A DNA stretch of 64,000 bases from Owenia fusiformis (lineage: Eukaryota > Annelida > Polychaeta > Sabellida > Oweniidae): assembly GCA_903813345.2 (NCBI GenBank), contig CAIIXF020000005.1:28711375-28775374 (forward strand), in the 5' to 3' direction. The position numbers and the translations under genes were made by a program. Shown here in pieces: positions 22,960 through 35,300 of the stretch. Position 1 is the stretch's first letter. Every line of letters starts with the position of its first letter. The notes beneath the pieces were generated by a model. That model was not told the DNA's origin. It did not search any database and was given only the letters and a program-made list of their open reading frames with translations.

Positions 22960-24245
22960 ATAAATAGGGATAATATGAATTTATTCGAAATAGCGCACAG
23001 ACATCCTGCATTCCGACAGATGTATAACCTTTTACCACATACTATTACTGTGTATAAGTTACCATAAAAATGACCATGTCAGGTGATGGATCCACAGTAG
23101 GCACAACGAAAGGCAAATACCCTATACTGAAATAGAGTTGACTATCATTTTCATGAGTTACCATGCATAACTTGGATTACAGTACAAACTGAGAAAAGAA
23201 GCTTAAAGAGTGGTCGTATATGCATCTCAGAATTTGAATTGTGTACTTTTATTTCGTTTTATTTTTCAGAATACTTTACGAAAGAGATTTGATACGCTCC
23301 CTCCTCTAACGTGTAGTTATAAAGAGATATATTATAAATCTAAATTCTTAACGTATTTCAGATTTGAAACTGCTCCGTCACAGCGGACAAAATATTTAAA
23401 CATTATTTTTTATTGAAAAAATTAAAAATACCCAATACATAAAGATCTCATTAATACCTTCAGAGTAATGCTGAAAACATATGTAAATATTATCGTGTCG
23501 CTATATTGTACCATTAAAAAGAAATAAAAGAAATGGTACATTTTGGAGTATGATACTCCGACGCCGTTTTCAATAGCTTTTACTCTTAGCGTTGTTGGAC
23601 TTCAAACAGAAGTTAAAGTTACCCGCAAATGATATATTCATTGCATGGAGTCAGTAATTTTCTTTGATATAGCAAAACATATGAGTAAAAAAATAAATTG
23701 TGTGGATTTCCTAGTATTTCTATGCAAAATAGCACGCTCCGTCACAGCGGACAATTTTTTTGATACCAGCCTGTGATATTTAGCAATATGGGCCAACATC
23801 TGTATACTGTATGGGTGATCACTGTATGAATTTGGAGTCAATCTCATCACAAAGTAAATGATTTTGAAAAAAATACACTCGCAACTTGCAGCACTTTCAG
23901 CTATACCTCAATAGCTCTCGATTTAAAGCAATTTACAAAAATGTTTTTTCCAGACGATGTTGCACTGAAAATACGACTGGTTTTTCGCCGCTAAAATCTG
24001 AATTATCTGTTTCATTGGATGTTACAACAATTCTACATTATTGAGATCAAACAATGTCAAAATTAAAGAAACCTGGAAGGTCCATGCAACAAAATATCAT
24101 TAATTAGCTTACTGGAGAAAACGAGCCAAAACTTGATTCTTCGTATGCATGGTTGACCTTTCTCAGTAAAATAAACAGGAACAACAAAAAATATTTTTTT
24201 GTCATTATATTTTAATTCTTTTCACTATTCTGTTTACAAGATATA

Positions 24246-26367
24246 TCAAGTAGAGTCCTTATTAGGCCTTTTCAGAAGTAATTTTTTATCCTTGACTTCT
24301 GCTTCGATTCCAAAGTCTTTTAAGATTTCTGATTTGTTGGCCACTCCATCTATTGTAGTATTAGCTATGATTGATCGTATATCAGGGTTGTCTTCACAGA
24401 GATTGCGTAGTGCTAGGACTGCCCATTCAGTGATAACTTAAAATGCTAAGGAAGTTTATTACACATTTACAGTAACAAAAGAGAGAAATCTAAGTAAACT
24501 CTTAGCCTTGCTTCAAGCAAGACTGTGTACCAGCCCAAGTGTACTTCACCTTCAAACAGGTTGGGAATGTGAAGTACACGGGGGGTCATGCACAGTCCTG
24601 ATGCAAGACTAGTTAACTCTGTAATGTTTAATTAAGTTCAATAACTGGGTTATTCTGAACCAATTAGCTTTATTAATCATTCCGAGTCCCCCAGCTAGTA
24701 CTCAAAGAGAGAGTGCAGATAGTGGATCCCAAAATCGTACTTGATATTTGCCCTGACATCTGAAAAAGCTGATTTTATCTCAAGAATGACTACAACATGT
24801 ACAATGTTTTAGAATAAAGTGGTACCGATATTCGATACACTGTATAAGTTTTTTCTCTGTTTCCAAGAATTGGTGGATTGATATACATTGCACATTAATC
24901 TAAACAAGGTGTCACGATGACATGCATTTATAGAGAGCCTTTAATAGGTTGAATTAACAAGAGGCTTTAAATAAAGGATACAAGGATTGTTTCCATCAAT
25001 CTTGGTCAGGTTCATAATCAGCTCCAGGCCACCAGTATCTTTAACCTACAAATTAAAATACACATAGCTAAAATTACAAAAATTGCTTTTAATGCACAAT
25101 AGTGAAATTAGCAAAGAATAAACAGTTAAGTTACACAAAGATAAAAAACAATTTCATAGGCTTGATAGTTAATTAGTCCAATAGCATGAGAGTTATTTTT
25201 TGGATGGATGGACAGACAGATGGATTGACTGACTGAATGGATGGATGAACAGAGGGTCTTACAATATCCCTACTGAATTTGGTTCATCTGGATAAATAAT
25301 ACATGTGTAAAAGGGACATATAGAAACTAAATGGTAAGTTCCTGGAAAAGAAGAAATCAACTGCATTAATTTTGGGATGCCCAAAATAGGGTTTTAAAAC
25401 GAAGCTTCATAAACTTTAACCCCAGGCAACATAAAAATTATTAAGTAAACCTCTAAACTTGTGAAGACAGAACTTCTCTTCTTTCCAAAACAGTCTTCTA
25501 AAAATGTTCTAAAATCTCTTTTGAAATGAAATTAATAATGAATAAAACTTCTCAAATGAACTGATATTAGACAGCCAACAATGATTTGAAAGGTTGAATT
25601 TTGTATAACAATGTTAGAAGTGAGAAATATAAACATAGATCTGAACAATTTTAGCCAAATTCTATTTTCTGAACCGTCTTATAGAGTGACCAGATCAGCT
25701 TGACCTTGGAGTTTTAACACAGGCCATCAATTTCACTTCCAAAAATAGAGCTGTCAATCAAATTTGAAATTGAATGCTGAGAAAAGTTAATTTTAGTTTG
25801 ATGTGCTGATCTGATTTTCTATCAGATTCAGATGAACAGAAGGTTTATTATAGTGTTCAAAATTGAATTTGTACAATTTATTTAAAATCTAATTTAATAA
25901 TAAATATATAGAGGTCATTATGACCCATTTGTAATAAAATACCTATCTTCTATTTTTTCTCAGCATAAGAAAGCAAATCTTCAACTTAAATGTTGTATTA
26001 AATGTATAAATGTATATAAAATACAATAAATTACTGAAGTAGAGAAAATGTGTCATAGACTGAGAGTAGTACATGTAATGTATTTTAAATTGTAGTATAT
26101 TACAGTAATATATGTTCCGAGAACTATCCCCATTTTGATCAATATCATTTTTACCCTTTTGAGTGAACAACTCTATCTTATGTTCTCAAATACCTACCAT
26201 GTTTTGATTTGCCTTGTTTTTATGGACAAGATTTGCTATTAGTTGAATGAGACTGCATTTGACACCATGGGCAGGACTTTCACTTGTCTTTTTTGACTTG
26301 AGTTTGTTTACACATGAGAATACACTATCTGGCTGTTTCCCCAGTTCTGTGATGTTTTTCAGAAGAT
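24246..26367 (-). CDS. ATXN10: ATXN10 exons 9-11, conserved C-terminal ataxin-10 domain
   Basis: These exons encode the diagnostic C-terminal domain. KCSLIQLIANLVHKNKANQN is followed by GGLELIMNLTKIDGNNP and FITEWAVLALRNLCEDNPD, matching the family pattern of one helix ending in a KNK-NQ motif, a Gly-Gly helix and an NPF-TEW segment. The NP/F boundary falls on the intron between 24982 and 24436. The tail is lysine-rich (VKDKKLLLKRPNKD). The reading is unambiguous at the family level. Confidence 0.95.
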
Positions 26368-29300
26368 CTGTAATACATGTAGGCATGATTCATTTAAATC
26401 TTCAGTAAAACCTGTGCATCGGAACACCTCTCAAATTTGAATACCTATCAATTTAAATGCTTTTTTGGTCACAAAAACTTAAAAATGTAAATACCTACTC
26501 CATCTAAATACTTTTGGTTGTTCCCGGTGGCATTAGGATGAGACAGGTTTTACTGGACTGTACATTCATTAAATTATTCAATTCTTAATAATCTATACAT
26601 CACAAGTGATTTATATGATTTATTAATGATTGAGATTTTATGAAAATAGAGAGTGTATATTGCCAATGTTTATTCAATGATGATACGCAAGTGACAAATC
26701 CACAACTTATTAGAATAAACAGAATGATTCAGGGAAACCTTATACAACTCACCTATAACAGTGCCTAGCAATGTTGTATGTGCCTGTAGTACATGGGAGA
26801 AATGGCGAGAGCTACTACATAAACATAGTATCTCCAGTATGTGCAACACCAGCTGGCTGACCTATATGTGAAAGAAATATTGTTTCAAAGGAAATATCTA
26901 CGAGGGGTGATCAAGATGTTGCGGGTGATCAAAATAAAGTCATTGTTTTAATTCTTAGTGATATCATCCCTCTAAACTGATAACAAATGTTGATGCAATA
27001 GATGCTGGAAGGATTGCATTATGAAAACGAAAAATGTATACATCTTAAAGAAACATATGAACTTCATATAAAAACTGAACAAATTTTTGCAATCATAAGC
27101 TAATAGTTATACAGTTTTTAGAATACATGAAATATTAAATGAACTACTTATTAAATTGTGGATGGAAAAATCTCGTTGAAACAACCAAATTGTATTTTTC
27201 AAGAATTCGTTTGAGATATTTTTTCAAAAGCTGAATTGTCACGAATATATAGATTGGTTAACTGTAGAAGTTAGACATTCTCAATGCATGACAGGCTTCA
27301 CCTCTCTTCACCAAGAAAGGCTCAATTGGCCTACATTTTACCTTTTTTTATATTTAACATTTTTACTTTACATTATACCTGACTATATCTTTAAATGAGT
27401 ACAACAAAAAAGTTGACAAACCTCTGAATTGTCAGCTGTCATTCCCTCAATATATTTAACACAAATGATAAATTCAGTTGAGAGGAATGTAACATTGCCA
27501 GGTGATATCGATGGAACCTCTTCCTTTTTACATTCATCATTTTTCATGCTTGACTCTATGACATCCAGCATTAATGATCTAAAAATCAAGTAAGTCAAAG
27601 GTATTAACAGGTGTTATATCGACAAATACATACCCCAGGGCTAGGCACAAATGTTTTCTGTACCCCAATCGACGGAAGAGAGTGAGGTGTTCGAAAGCTT
27701 TTGTGCCTAGCCTTAAGGTATGTATATGTCGACATAACACCTGCTCCGAGGTTTATATTACGATTCGAACATGAAAACTCACCAAAATCTTTTTGAATAT
27801 TCATGATTGCCCGTCATTACTATGACCCGTCCCTATGACGTCACACATTACTCATTTTATCAGGTGCTGTGTCTCCGAATACATAGCAGGTGAAATGTTG
27901 ACTTTGTACACAGTTTATAGGAGTGAATACAGTCATGCTCGAATTCATATTAGCGGCTGTTTGATGGGTCTCTGCCTGAGTGGCAGTCAAACTCCCAATC
28001 CTACATTAAACAACATCTACCAAATTTATAATTATGGTATTTTTTGGAAGTTATCTTTCAAATTTGGCATGTACATTTTGCATGTTTGATATATATTTAT
28101 TGGATATTTCTCTGAAACTTTGGATGTAAATAATGCCATTCTATGCTCACTTTGACTTACCTACAAGGAATATCTAGCTCACAATAAATCTTCTCCAGGA
28201 AATCCTGACACTGCAGACAACGTTCAATGATGAATAATCTGTAGAAACAAAAAATAAGAAATGTCATGATTGTTATGACCAGAAAAGGTGAGATTTTGAT
28301 GTTCAAACTCCATGAGACATTGGGATAGCTTGCTTGCTTGCATGCTTTTCTTGCCTCAACTAAATTTAGATTTCTAGGATAGAAATTTGATTCACATTAT
28401 ACATGGGAAATCATGTACTGCTTGCACTTAGCAGCCTGTCATCCACAGGCCAGAGGGAATCCTTGATATTGGAATTTAAAGAAAATTGAATATCACTTAC
28501 TTTTTGATGTCTTAAACCATTCATACATGGCAAGTGAAAATGATTCAACGTACTTATCTATTACACAAGTTAGAAAAGCATAAGATAAAACATGTACTCA
28601 AGCTAACATTTTAAGTTTCATAAAATCGTGAACTATTTTTCTGATGGCTCTGATGCCTTGCAAATACATACCCCCATTCGGATTCTGTGTCCTGGACAAT
28701 ATTTATGACAGCTTTAAGGACTAGTTGTCCATTTTTGTCCAGTATCAACTCATTACATCTGGTGTCGTCTAACACATTATGCAACACCATACAACTGTAA
28801 CTGCATAACTTTGTGTCTCCCGATTGTAATAAAGATCTGCAAAAACAAGATGGAGATTTATTACAGTGTCTCTTAGTACAAGAATAATCTACTATTTATG
28901 TGCCAAGACATGATAAATTTAATATAAGGATGGATTTGAGAATTAATATGGGGATGAAGGAGAAACATGAAATTACACAGGGGCTGAGTACTTTGGCTCA
29001 AGTATAGTGATATCAGTCTTGACTTTAAAACCGCATCTGTATTATCTGTATCTGTATTATGAGAACATACCTGTATATTTTAATGCCAATCTTGAGCACC
29101 TGAGCTATAGCTCAAAAATATATTCCACAACAAAAATGGTGGCTATTTTGAAAATAGGCGAGCAAGCCTTAAGCACATATGCAAAAGACAGAGTGTAATT
29201 ATTTATGCAGGGTCTTGCTCACCTGTGAAGGTTCAGATCTAACAGCTTCCAAACTAATTGTTTACACTGGTTGTTATTGGTTACAAGGTTGCCCATAAAC

Positions 29301-32300
29301 TGCATTGCACATCTGACACAAATCAAAATATCTTCATCTGAAAAAAGATATGAAATCACGCATGATCAAGTGCATGATTTTTGAAAGAATCTTTTAATAA
29401 TTGTGTAGGCTTAGTAATTCAACAAACTGCGGCTGTTTCTGGGAAGGAAACACTTTGCACTTGACCTTTTGAATGTTTTACTTCAGCCATTTTATTTTTA
29501 TTTATTTATTTGGAATTACACTTTTACAACAGTGGCACACTAAAATTAGGTGCATCCAGGTAAAATATCCATTAAAATGGTTACATCTTTACTTTAAAAG
29601 TTATGACTATAAATCTGTTTTAAAAAATTCTTTGACACTTTATCAAATTTACAATAAAAGTCATGTCCTCCAATCATTGCTCCATCTCCCAAAATCCAAA
29701 CAATTTTCTGTTCAATTGGTAAAGCAAAAAACAGAGTACATATATTTGGATCGATATTAGTGATTGAGTTATAAAATAGTATACGGTAATCGTTAAAATG
29801 GGGACATATTAAGAGTCTGTGTGTCATATCTTCTACGCTATTCAAGTTACAATATGTGCATTTATCATCCAGTGGATCATTACTCAGATTTCTCCATTTA
29901 CAGGTTTCAGATCTTAATTTGAATCTACCACTCCTTGCAAGGAATTTATATTTGCATCCTAGGAAGTCATTCGAGAATGTTCGAAGGTATTCCTCCTTGC
30001 CATATCTGTTCTTTAAATGTACATAGGTTTTAAGACTAGTCATATTATTAACACTGTCACTAAAATCGCTTTTCAGCTTATCAGACATATTACATTCAAA
30101 CATCTGTTTTAGATCACTAAAATCAGTATTAAAATCTAGATCATATTTGTTAAGGATTCTATAGACACTACCAATGAAATCCCAACCCATTTGCTTACCC
30201 TTCTGGGCTCTTATTTCCATGTCGTTAAGTAACCTTGCATGTAAGTTGTCTTTGTTAAGGGACTTCAGGTAAATATAGTAATTTATCATGCTCTTTTCCA
30301 ACAATGTTTCTATGGGCTTCCAGCCTAGGTCACCAAACAGGGCAACTTTGGCAGGTTTGCAATGGACATCCATTATGGCGCATCCCACATTATATTGTAT
30401 GGATGACATTTTATTAATGTGCGACTTTTTGTCTAGTAAAAGTATTCCAGACCCGTGTAAGAGTGATGGGACTACTACTGTTTTATAAAGTCTATCACCG
30501 AAAGTGATTCTATTAACATTCAAGTGCTTATTCAGAATTGATGTCACATAGCCTTTTAACTTCTTTCCCTTTGGGACTATCAAATTCATAAGATGGATAT
30601 GATCTTTTAATGATCTGTCAAATAGGACACCTAAGTATTTGTAAGCTTTTACCTCTGAAATTCTTAAGTCACCAAATGGCCACTTCTTCTCAAAATCAGT
30701 TTTTTGGCCTACAATGAGAATTTTAGACTTTTTCTCACTGAACCTGAATCCCCATTTGGTAGCAAAATCATTAGTTATTGTTAACAGACTTTTTAGTTGT
30801 TCTTCAGACTGAGCCATCAGGACTATGTCATCAGCAAACATGAGAAGTGGAATTTTCAGGTTCTCGAATGAAAGACCGAGTTGTGATTTCATAAGCTCAT
30901 CTTGCAAATCTGTCATAACAATAGAGAACAGCGTGGATGATAATACACAACCCTGCTTAACTCCAAACGATTCATCGTCATACCAATCAGATTCAATATT
31001 ATCAAAAACAACTTTATTTTTTAATCCGCTGTAGGCTTCCCTTATTAAGTTCCAGGCCTTACCACGAATACCCTTCTGCCATAATTGTACAAACATTAAA
31101 TCCCTATTCATTACATTATACGCCTTTGAGATATCAAGAAAAGCCGTAAATGTTTTGAGCCCACGGGTTTTCCTTAATCCACATAGGTGTTTTAGGGCAA
31201 ATATGTTGTTCTCGAGCCTTTTTCCATTACGGAAAGCCCCTTGAAAGTCACCATATATGTTTTCTTTTTCACATTGAATATTAAACAAATATTTCATTCT
31301 ATTTTCTGAGTCAATAGTGTGCGATAACTTTCACAAGATGACATTCTGCTTGCCCTTCCATGTGATTGGTCAAAGAAACATCGTACAAGTATTTGCCTAA
31401 ATGGAATGAAATATTTGTTTTCCTGTGAGGGAAGTACATGTATGTACTTTGAACTTGGCCTTTTTAAACGTTTTACTGCAGCCACTGATATTAAACAAAT
31501 GTCATCATATTTTCTGTGTCGAATAGTGTGTGATAACTTTCACTTTCAAGATGACATTCTACTAATATAACCCTTCAGGTGATTGGTCAAAGAAAGATGC
31601 ACAGGTATTCGCCTGAACAGAATGGAATATTTGTTGTTTTATTATATTATTCTCAAGCTCACTTCCTCTACTTATTAATGTTTAAACATTGATGAGTACA
31701 TTTTCTTAAATTTTCTATTCTTGAATAGTATGTTCTGTGTTCTTCAGGATATGCCTTTCTATATCATACCTTTATGTATTTGGTTCATCAGACCAGTAAC
31801 AAGCTGTATTGTATCTGCTAATATTTTGCCTCTGGAAATATGTAATCATTATTAATTTAACAAATACATTATTACATTACTTTTTGTAATTTGAGTAATT
31901 CATGGTTTGGTATTTGGTTATTGTTGTCTTTTGGTCTGACATGATAAATGTCCTAAAATTGTACAAATCATGATTTTTTGATATGATAAAAATAATCTTG
32001 ATAAATCATAATATTTTATTTCTTCTAAAAGGTAAAGCAAACATATAGATTATGTATATAATTGATTATTTACTTAAAGTACTTACTTTCCTATTTCATT
32101 CTGATTTATATCACACTGAACACAAGAATTTCTAAGACATCTAAAGCACTCGGCAATTCCTTGTATCACAGCGACATCTTTTGTTGCCCCATCTGAGTAA
32201 GTTTGTAGTTCAACACCAAGAAATTGGAGCAGGCCCCCTAAAGCATGAATTACGGCATTGGACATATTCTCCCTAAGAAAAAGAGAAATACACTGTGATC

Positions 32301-35300
32301 AAAATTACTGGTGACTTATTTACTCGCTAAGCAATTATTACTACCCCATCAGGAATGTTTTAGTAACCTTTGATGGTCAAATGGGGTTTCAATGAGATGA
32401 TCGCACGATTACACTTCAGGGTATGTTGGCACTCGATCGATTACCTGATACAAGGGCGGAATGTAATTATATATCTGCTTTGTATAGGCTTATTAGCCTT
32501 TTGCAGATTATTGACATACAGTTGGGGACAAAAATAAATGACAGGTCGATTTTCGATCACCATTTCCTAATTATGGTGGTCTGAAAGCCCATAATTTCCA
32601 AAATTGTCTAGATACATATCCCTTAAAATTTGTATATTTTACATTTTGTATAATCTCATCCACTGATTTATGGCCTCTTGTAAATTCTCTTATTTTTAAC
32701 ATGGGAAATCCTCACTTCAGCAAATCCACCTGTCATTTATTTATGTCCCCAACTGTAGACATGTTGAAACTGGAAATGAAAAAGTGCTCAGATTCTACCA
32801 CAGTCAGCACTATCAATGGTATATTCTAAAAATATAGGGAATATAATAGAGAAAAGTCCATAAGGCGTTTGTGACAAAATTTCCCGGAAGTGTTATATTT
32901 CCATTTATCGTTCAAACTGAGACATTTATGCTAATAATTCGACGTGTATATGATTCTTACATACCCAATACGATCAAAAATGTTACTAACATACCAAATG
33001 AAAGGTGATTTCCTGGTCAAACTTGCAAAAGTTGGTCCAAACTCGCACTTGAACCGAATATTTACCGGAAGTGTTTATATTTCCATTTGGGTGTCACTAC
33101 GGTAAATCATTGAAAAATATTGAAAAATCACAAAATTCAGGTTCTGGGATACATATCGCCATTTTCGAACGAATTAGCCCATACAAGAACTATATTTCTG
33201 CGTTCCCCTATACATGACCTTCATCTTGACCATATATATTTAACATAGGGTTTGCGTCTTGATTTTTAAATATCACTACGCCAACACAGGGACTCATTTT
33301 TAGGTAAAATCCCTGCTTCACCGATGAAAATTAACGAATAAAGTAGTTCAAGTTTACGGGACTATATTCTTGCGATTTTTTTCTAAAAATGGCACATTTA
33401 GAAAGTAATTGGCCTCAGCTTTACATACATACCTCAAATGGCCACATTGCATACACTTAAACCTACTATACACACCATTGAAGTTTCATGGCTTCGTTTT
33501 TAAAGTATTAAAAAACACTACCCGGAAGTGGTATTTACCGTAGTAACACCTTAAAGCAGATATGAAATGGTATTTTTAACCTACAGGAATCAATATAATT
33601 TTTTGATAAATGTATTTGGACATGTTTTCTCATCAGTATTGTAAAAATTATTTCACTCTAACGATCGTTATAGCTGCTTAATAAGCAATATTCGAATTGG
33701 TTGTGACGTTATTGGCCCCCACGTGATCTCTCACTGGTCCCCACGTGGCCCATAACGTCATAATGCCAAAATGTTTTGTTTTGGTTTACACTACAATCCT
33801 ATGGTTGCCGTGACGTTGTGATTACTAAGGAACCAAGAAACCAAAGCTATATTTTGTATATGACGTTACTTATCACGTGGGGGCCAATTTGATTGATCAG
33901 TTAGTTTTATTTCGTTATTTATGACCGTTAGCAGTTATCTAACATTTATTTTATAATGGCTATCGCAAGAACTCTACGTTGGGCTTACAATGTAGAAAAC
34001 CGCATTTTTGTAGCTGCAAGTTGAGAAAAGCTATTTCAGTTGTCCTTTAATATCCAAAAATGGGAAAATTTTACTATGATAATTTTTGCTCATTCAGCAT
34101 TTTTTCAAACAATTGAGTTATTTCATGCTCAAAACAGCTGCATTTTCAAACTTTTAACACATTTTCTACAAAATCTAGTCATATTTGGGGAAATAGGTGA
34201 GGGCTGAGTCTCTAAAAACTGGCCAAAATGACCTAAACTTGGGTTATCAACTTCAGAGATCTCATGCAAAAAATTTAGACGCAAAGTCCCCGAGATTATT
34301 TCATTTTGAAATCATACACAGAATGTACTGAAACGTATGTTGTTAAATGCAAATATTTTGAGTCAAATGTGGTCCCCATGTGCAAAATTTGCCCTTTTTC
34401 TCCCCCTTTACGCCAGTTAGGCCCCAGTGTACTGTGACATCATACTCATACCATTGCTACAATGTAGCAATTTACAAATTAATCATGATTACTCTTCCTG
34501 TGATACACCTGTGGTAGTTGAACACTGTTTATTCCCCAGTGTGTTGATTGATTACATGCCAGCTTACTTAGTTACTTACTAAGTACGCAATAACCACCAT
34601 CAAAGACCTGCCGGCACCTATTTATTTTCGGGTTGGTAATGGAATTTTACAAGGGCAATACGAGAAGAATTCAATTTTTCATTATTTAATGATAATTGCG
34701 GTAGATTTTACGGTAGTTTGAATAACATGACAAAATGTCACCACCTAAAACAATTTGGTCAATTTAAAGCAAGTTGGAAAATACCTTTTGACCTTAAGAA
34801 GGTTTGTTTGAACTTCTTAGAACATGTAAATGATTTTGAAAAAAAAATCGTCAATTTGAAGCAAGTTGAAAAAATACCTCTTTGACTTTTTTTGACATTG
34901 AGAAGGTCATTGAAGGTCAAATGTAAAGTCAGATTTGAACTTCTGAGAACATGTAGATGATTTTGAAAAAAAAATTAAGTAAATTTGAAGCAAGTTGAAA
35001 AAAGACCTTTTTGACCTTGAAAAGGTCATTGAAGGTCAAATGTCAAATCTAAAGTCAGATTTGAACTTCTGAGAACATGTAGATGATTTTGAAAAAAAAT
35101 TAGTCAATTTGAAGCAAGTTGAAAAAAGACTTTTTTGACCTTGAGAACGTCATTGAAGGTCAAAGGTCAAATCTAAAGTCAGATTTGAACTTCTGAGAAC
35201 TTGTAAAGTCAAATTTGAACTTCTGAAAAGATGTAGATGATTTTGAAAAAAAAATTTGGTCAATTTGAAGCAAGTTGAAAACAGACCTTTTTGACCTTTT

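Larger units (their letters stand above)
20181..23775. repeat. Outer inverted repeat, ~410-bp arms
   Basis: Left arm 20181-20590 and right arm 23369-23775 are inverse copies. Each arm has GTCCGCTGTGACGGAGC (or its inverse) at both its ends, with CGCTAAGAGTAAAAGCTATT and ACATATGTAAATATTATCGT inside (one or the other orientation). They enclose the 846-bp palindrome and two copies of a GTTACGCGG element. Confidence 0.75.
19423..24245. other. Intergenic region upstream of IHO1-like gene, downstream of ATXN10
   Basis: No gene recognised. It contains the nested inverted repeats 20181-23775 and a MITE fragment at 19579-19690 (CCACTGGCGGATCTGGGGG). An imperfect direct repeat (CCAGACGATGTTGCA then TGAAAATACGA) lies at 19453-19485 and again at 23951-23982, bracketing the nest. 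Confidence 0.6.

Noticed and set aside
25195-25260. GATG-type microsatellite
   Set aside because: Short and degenerate; no evidence of any role.
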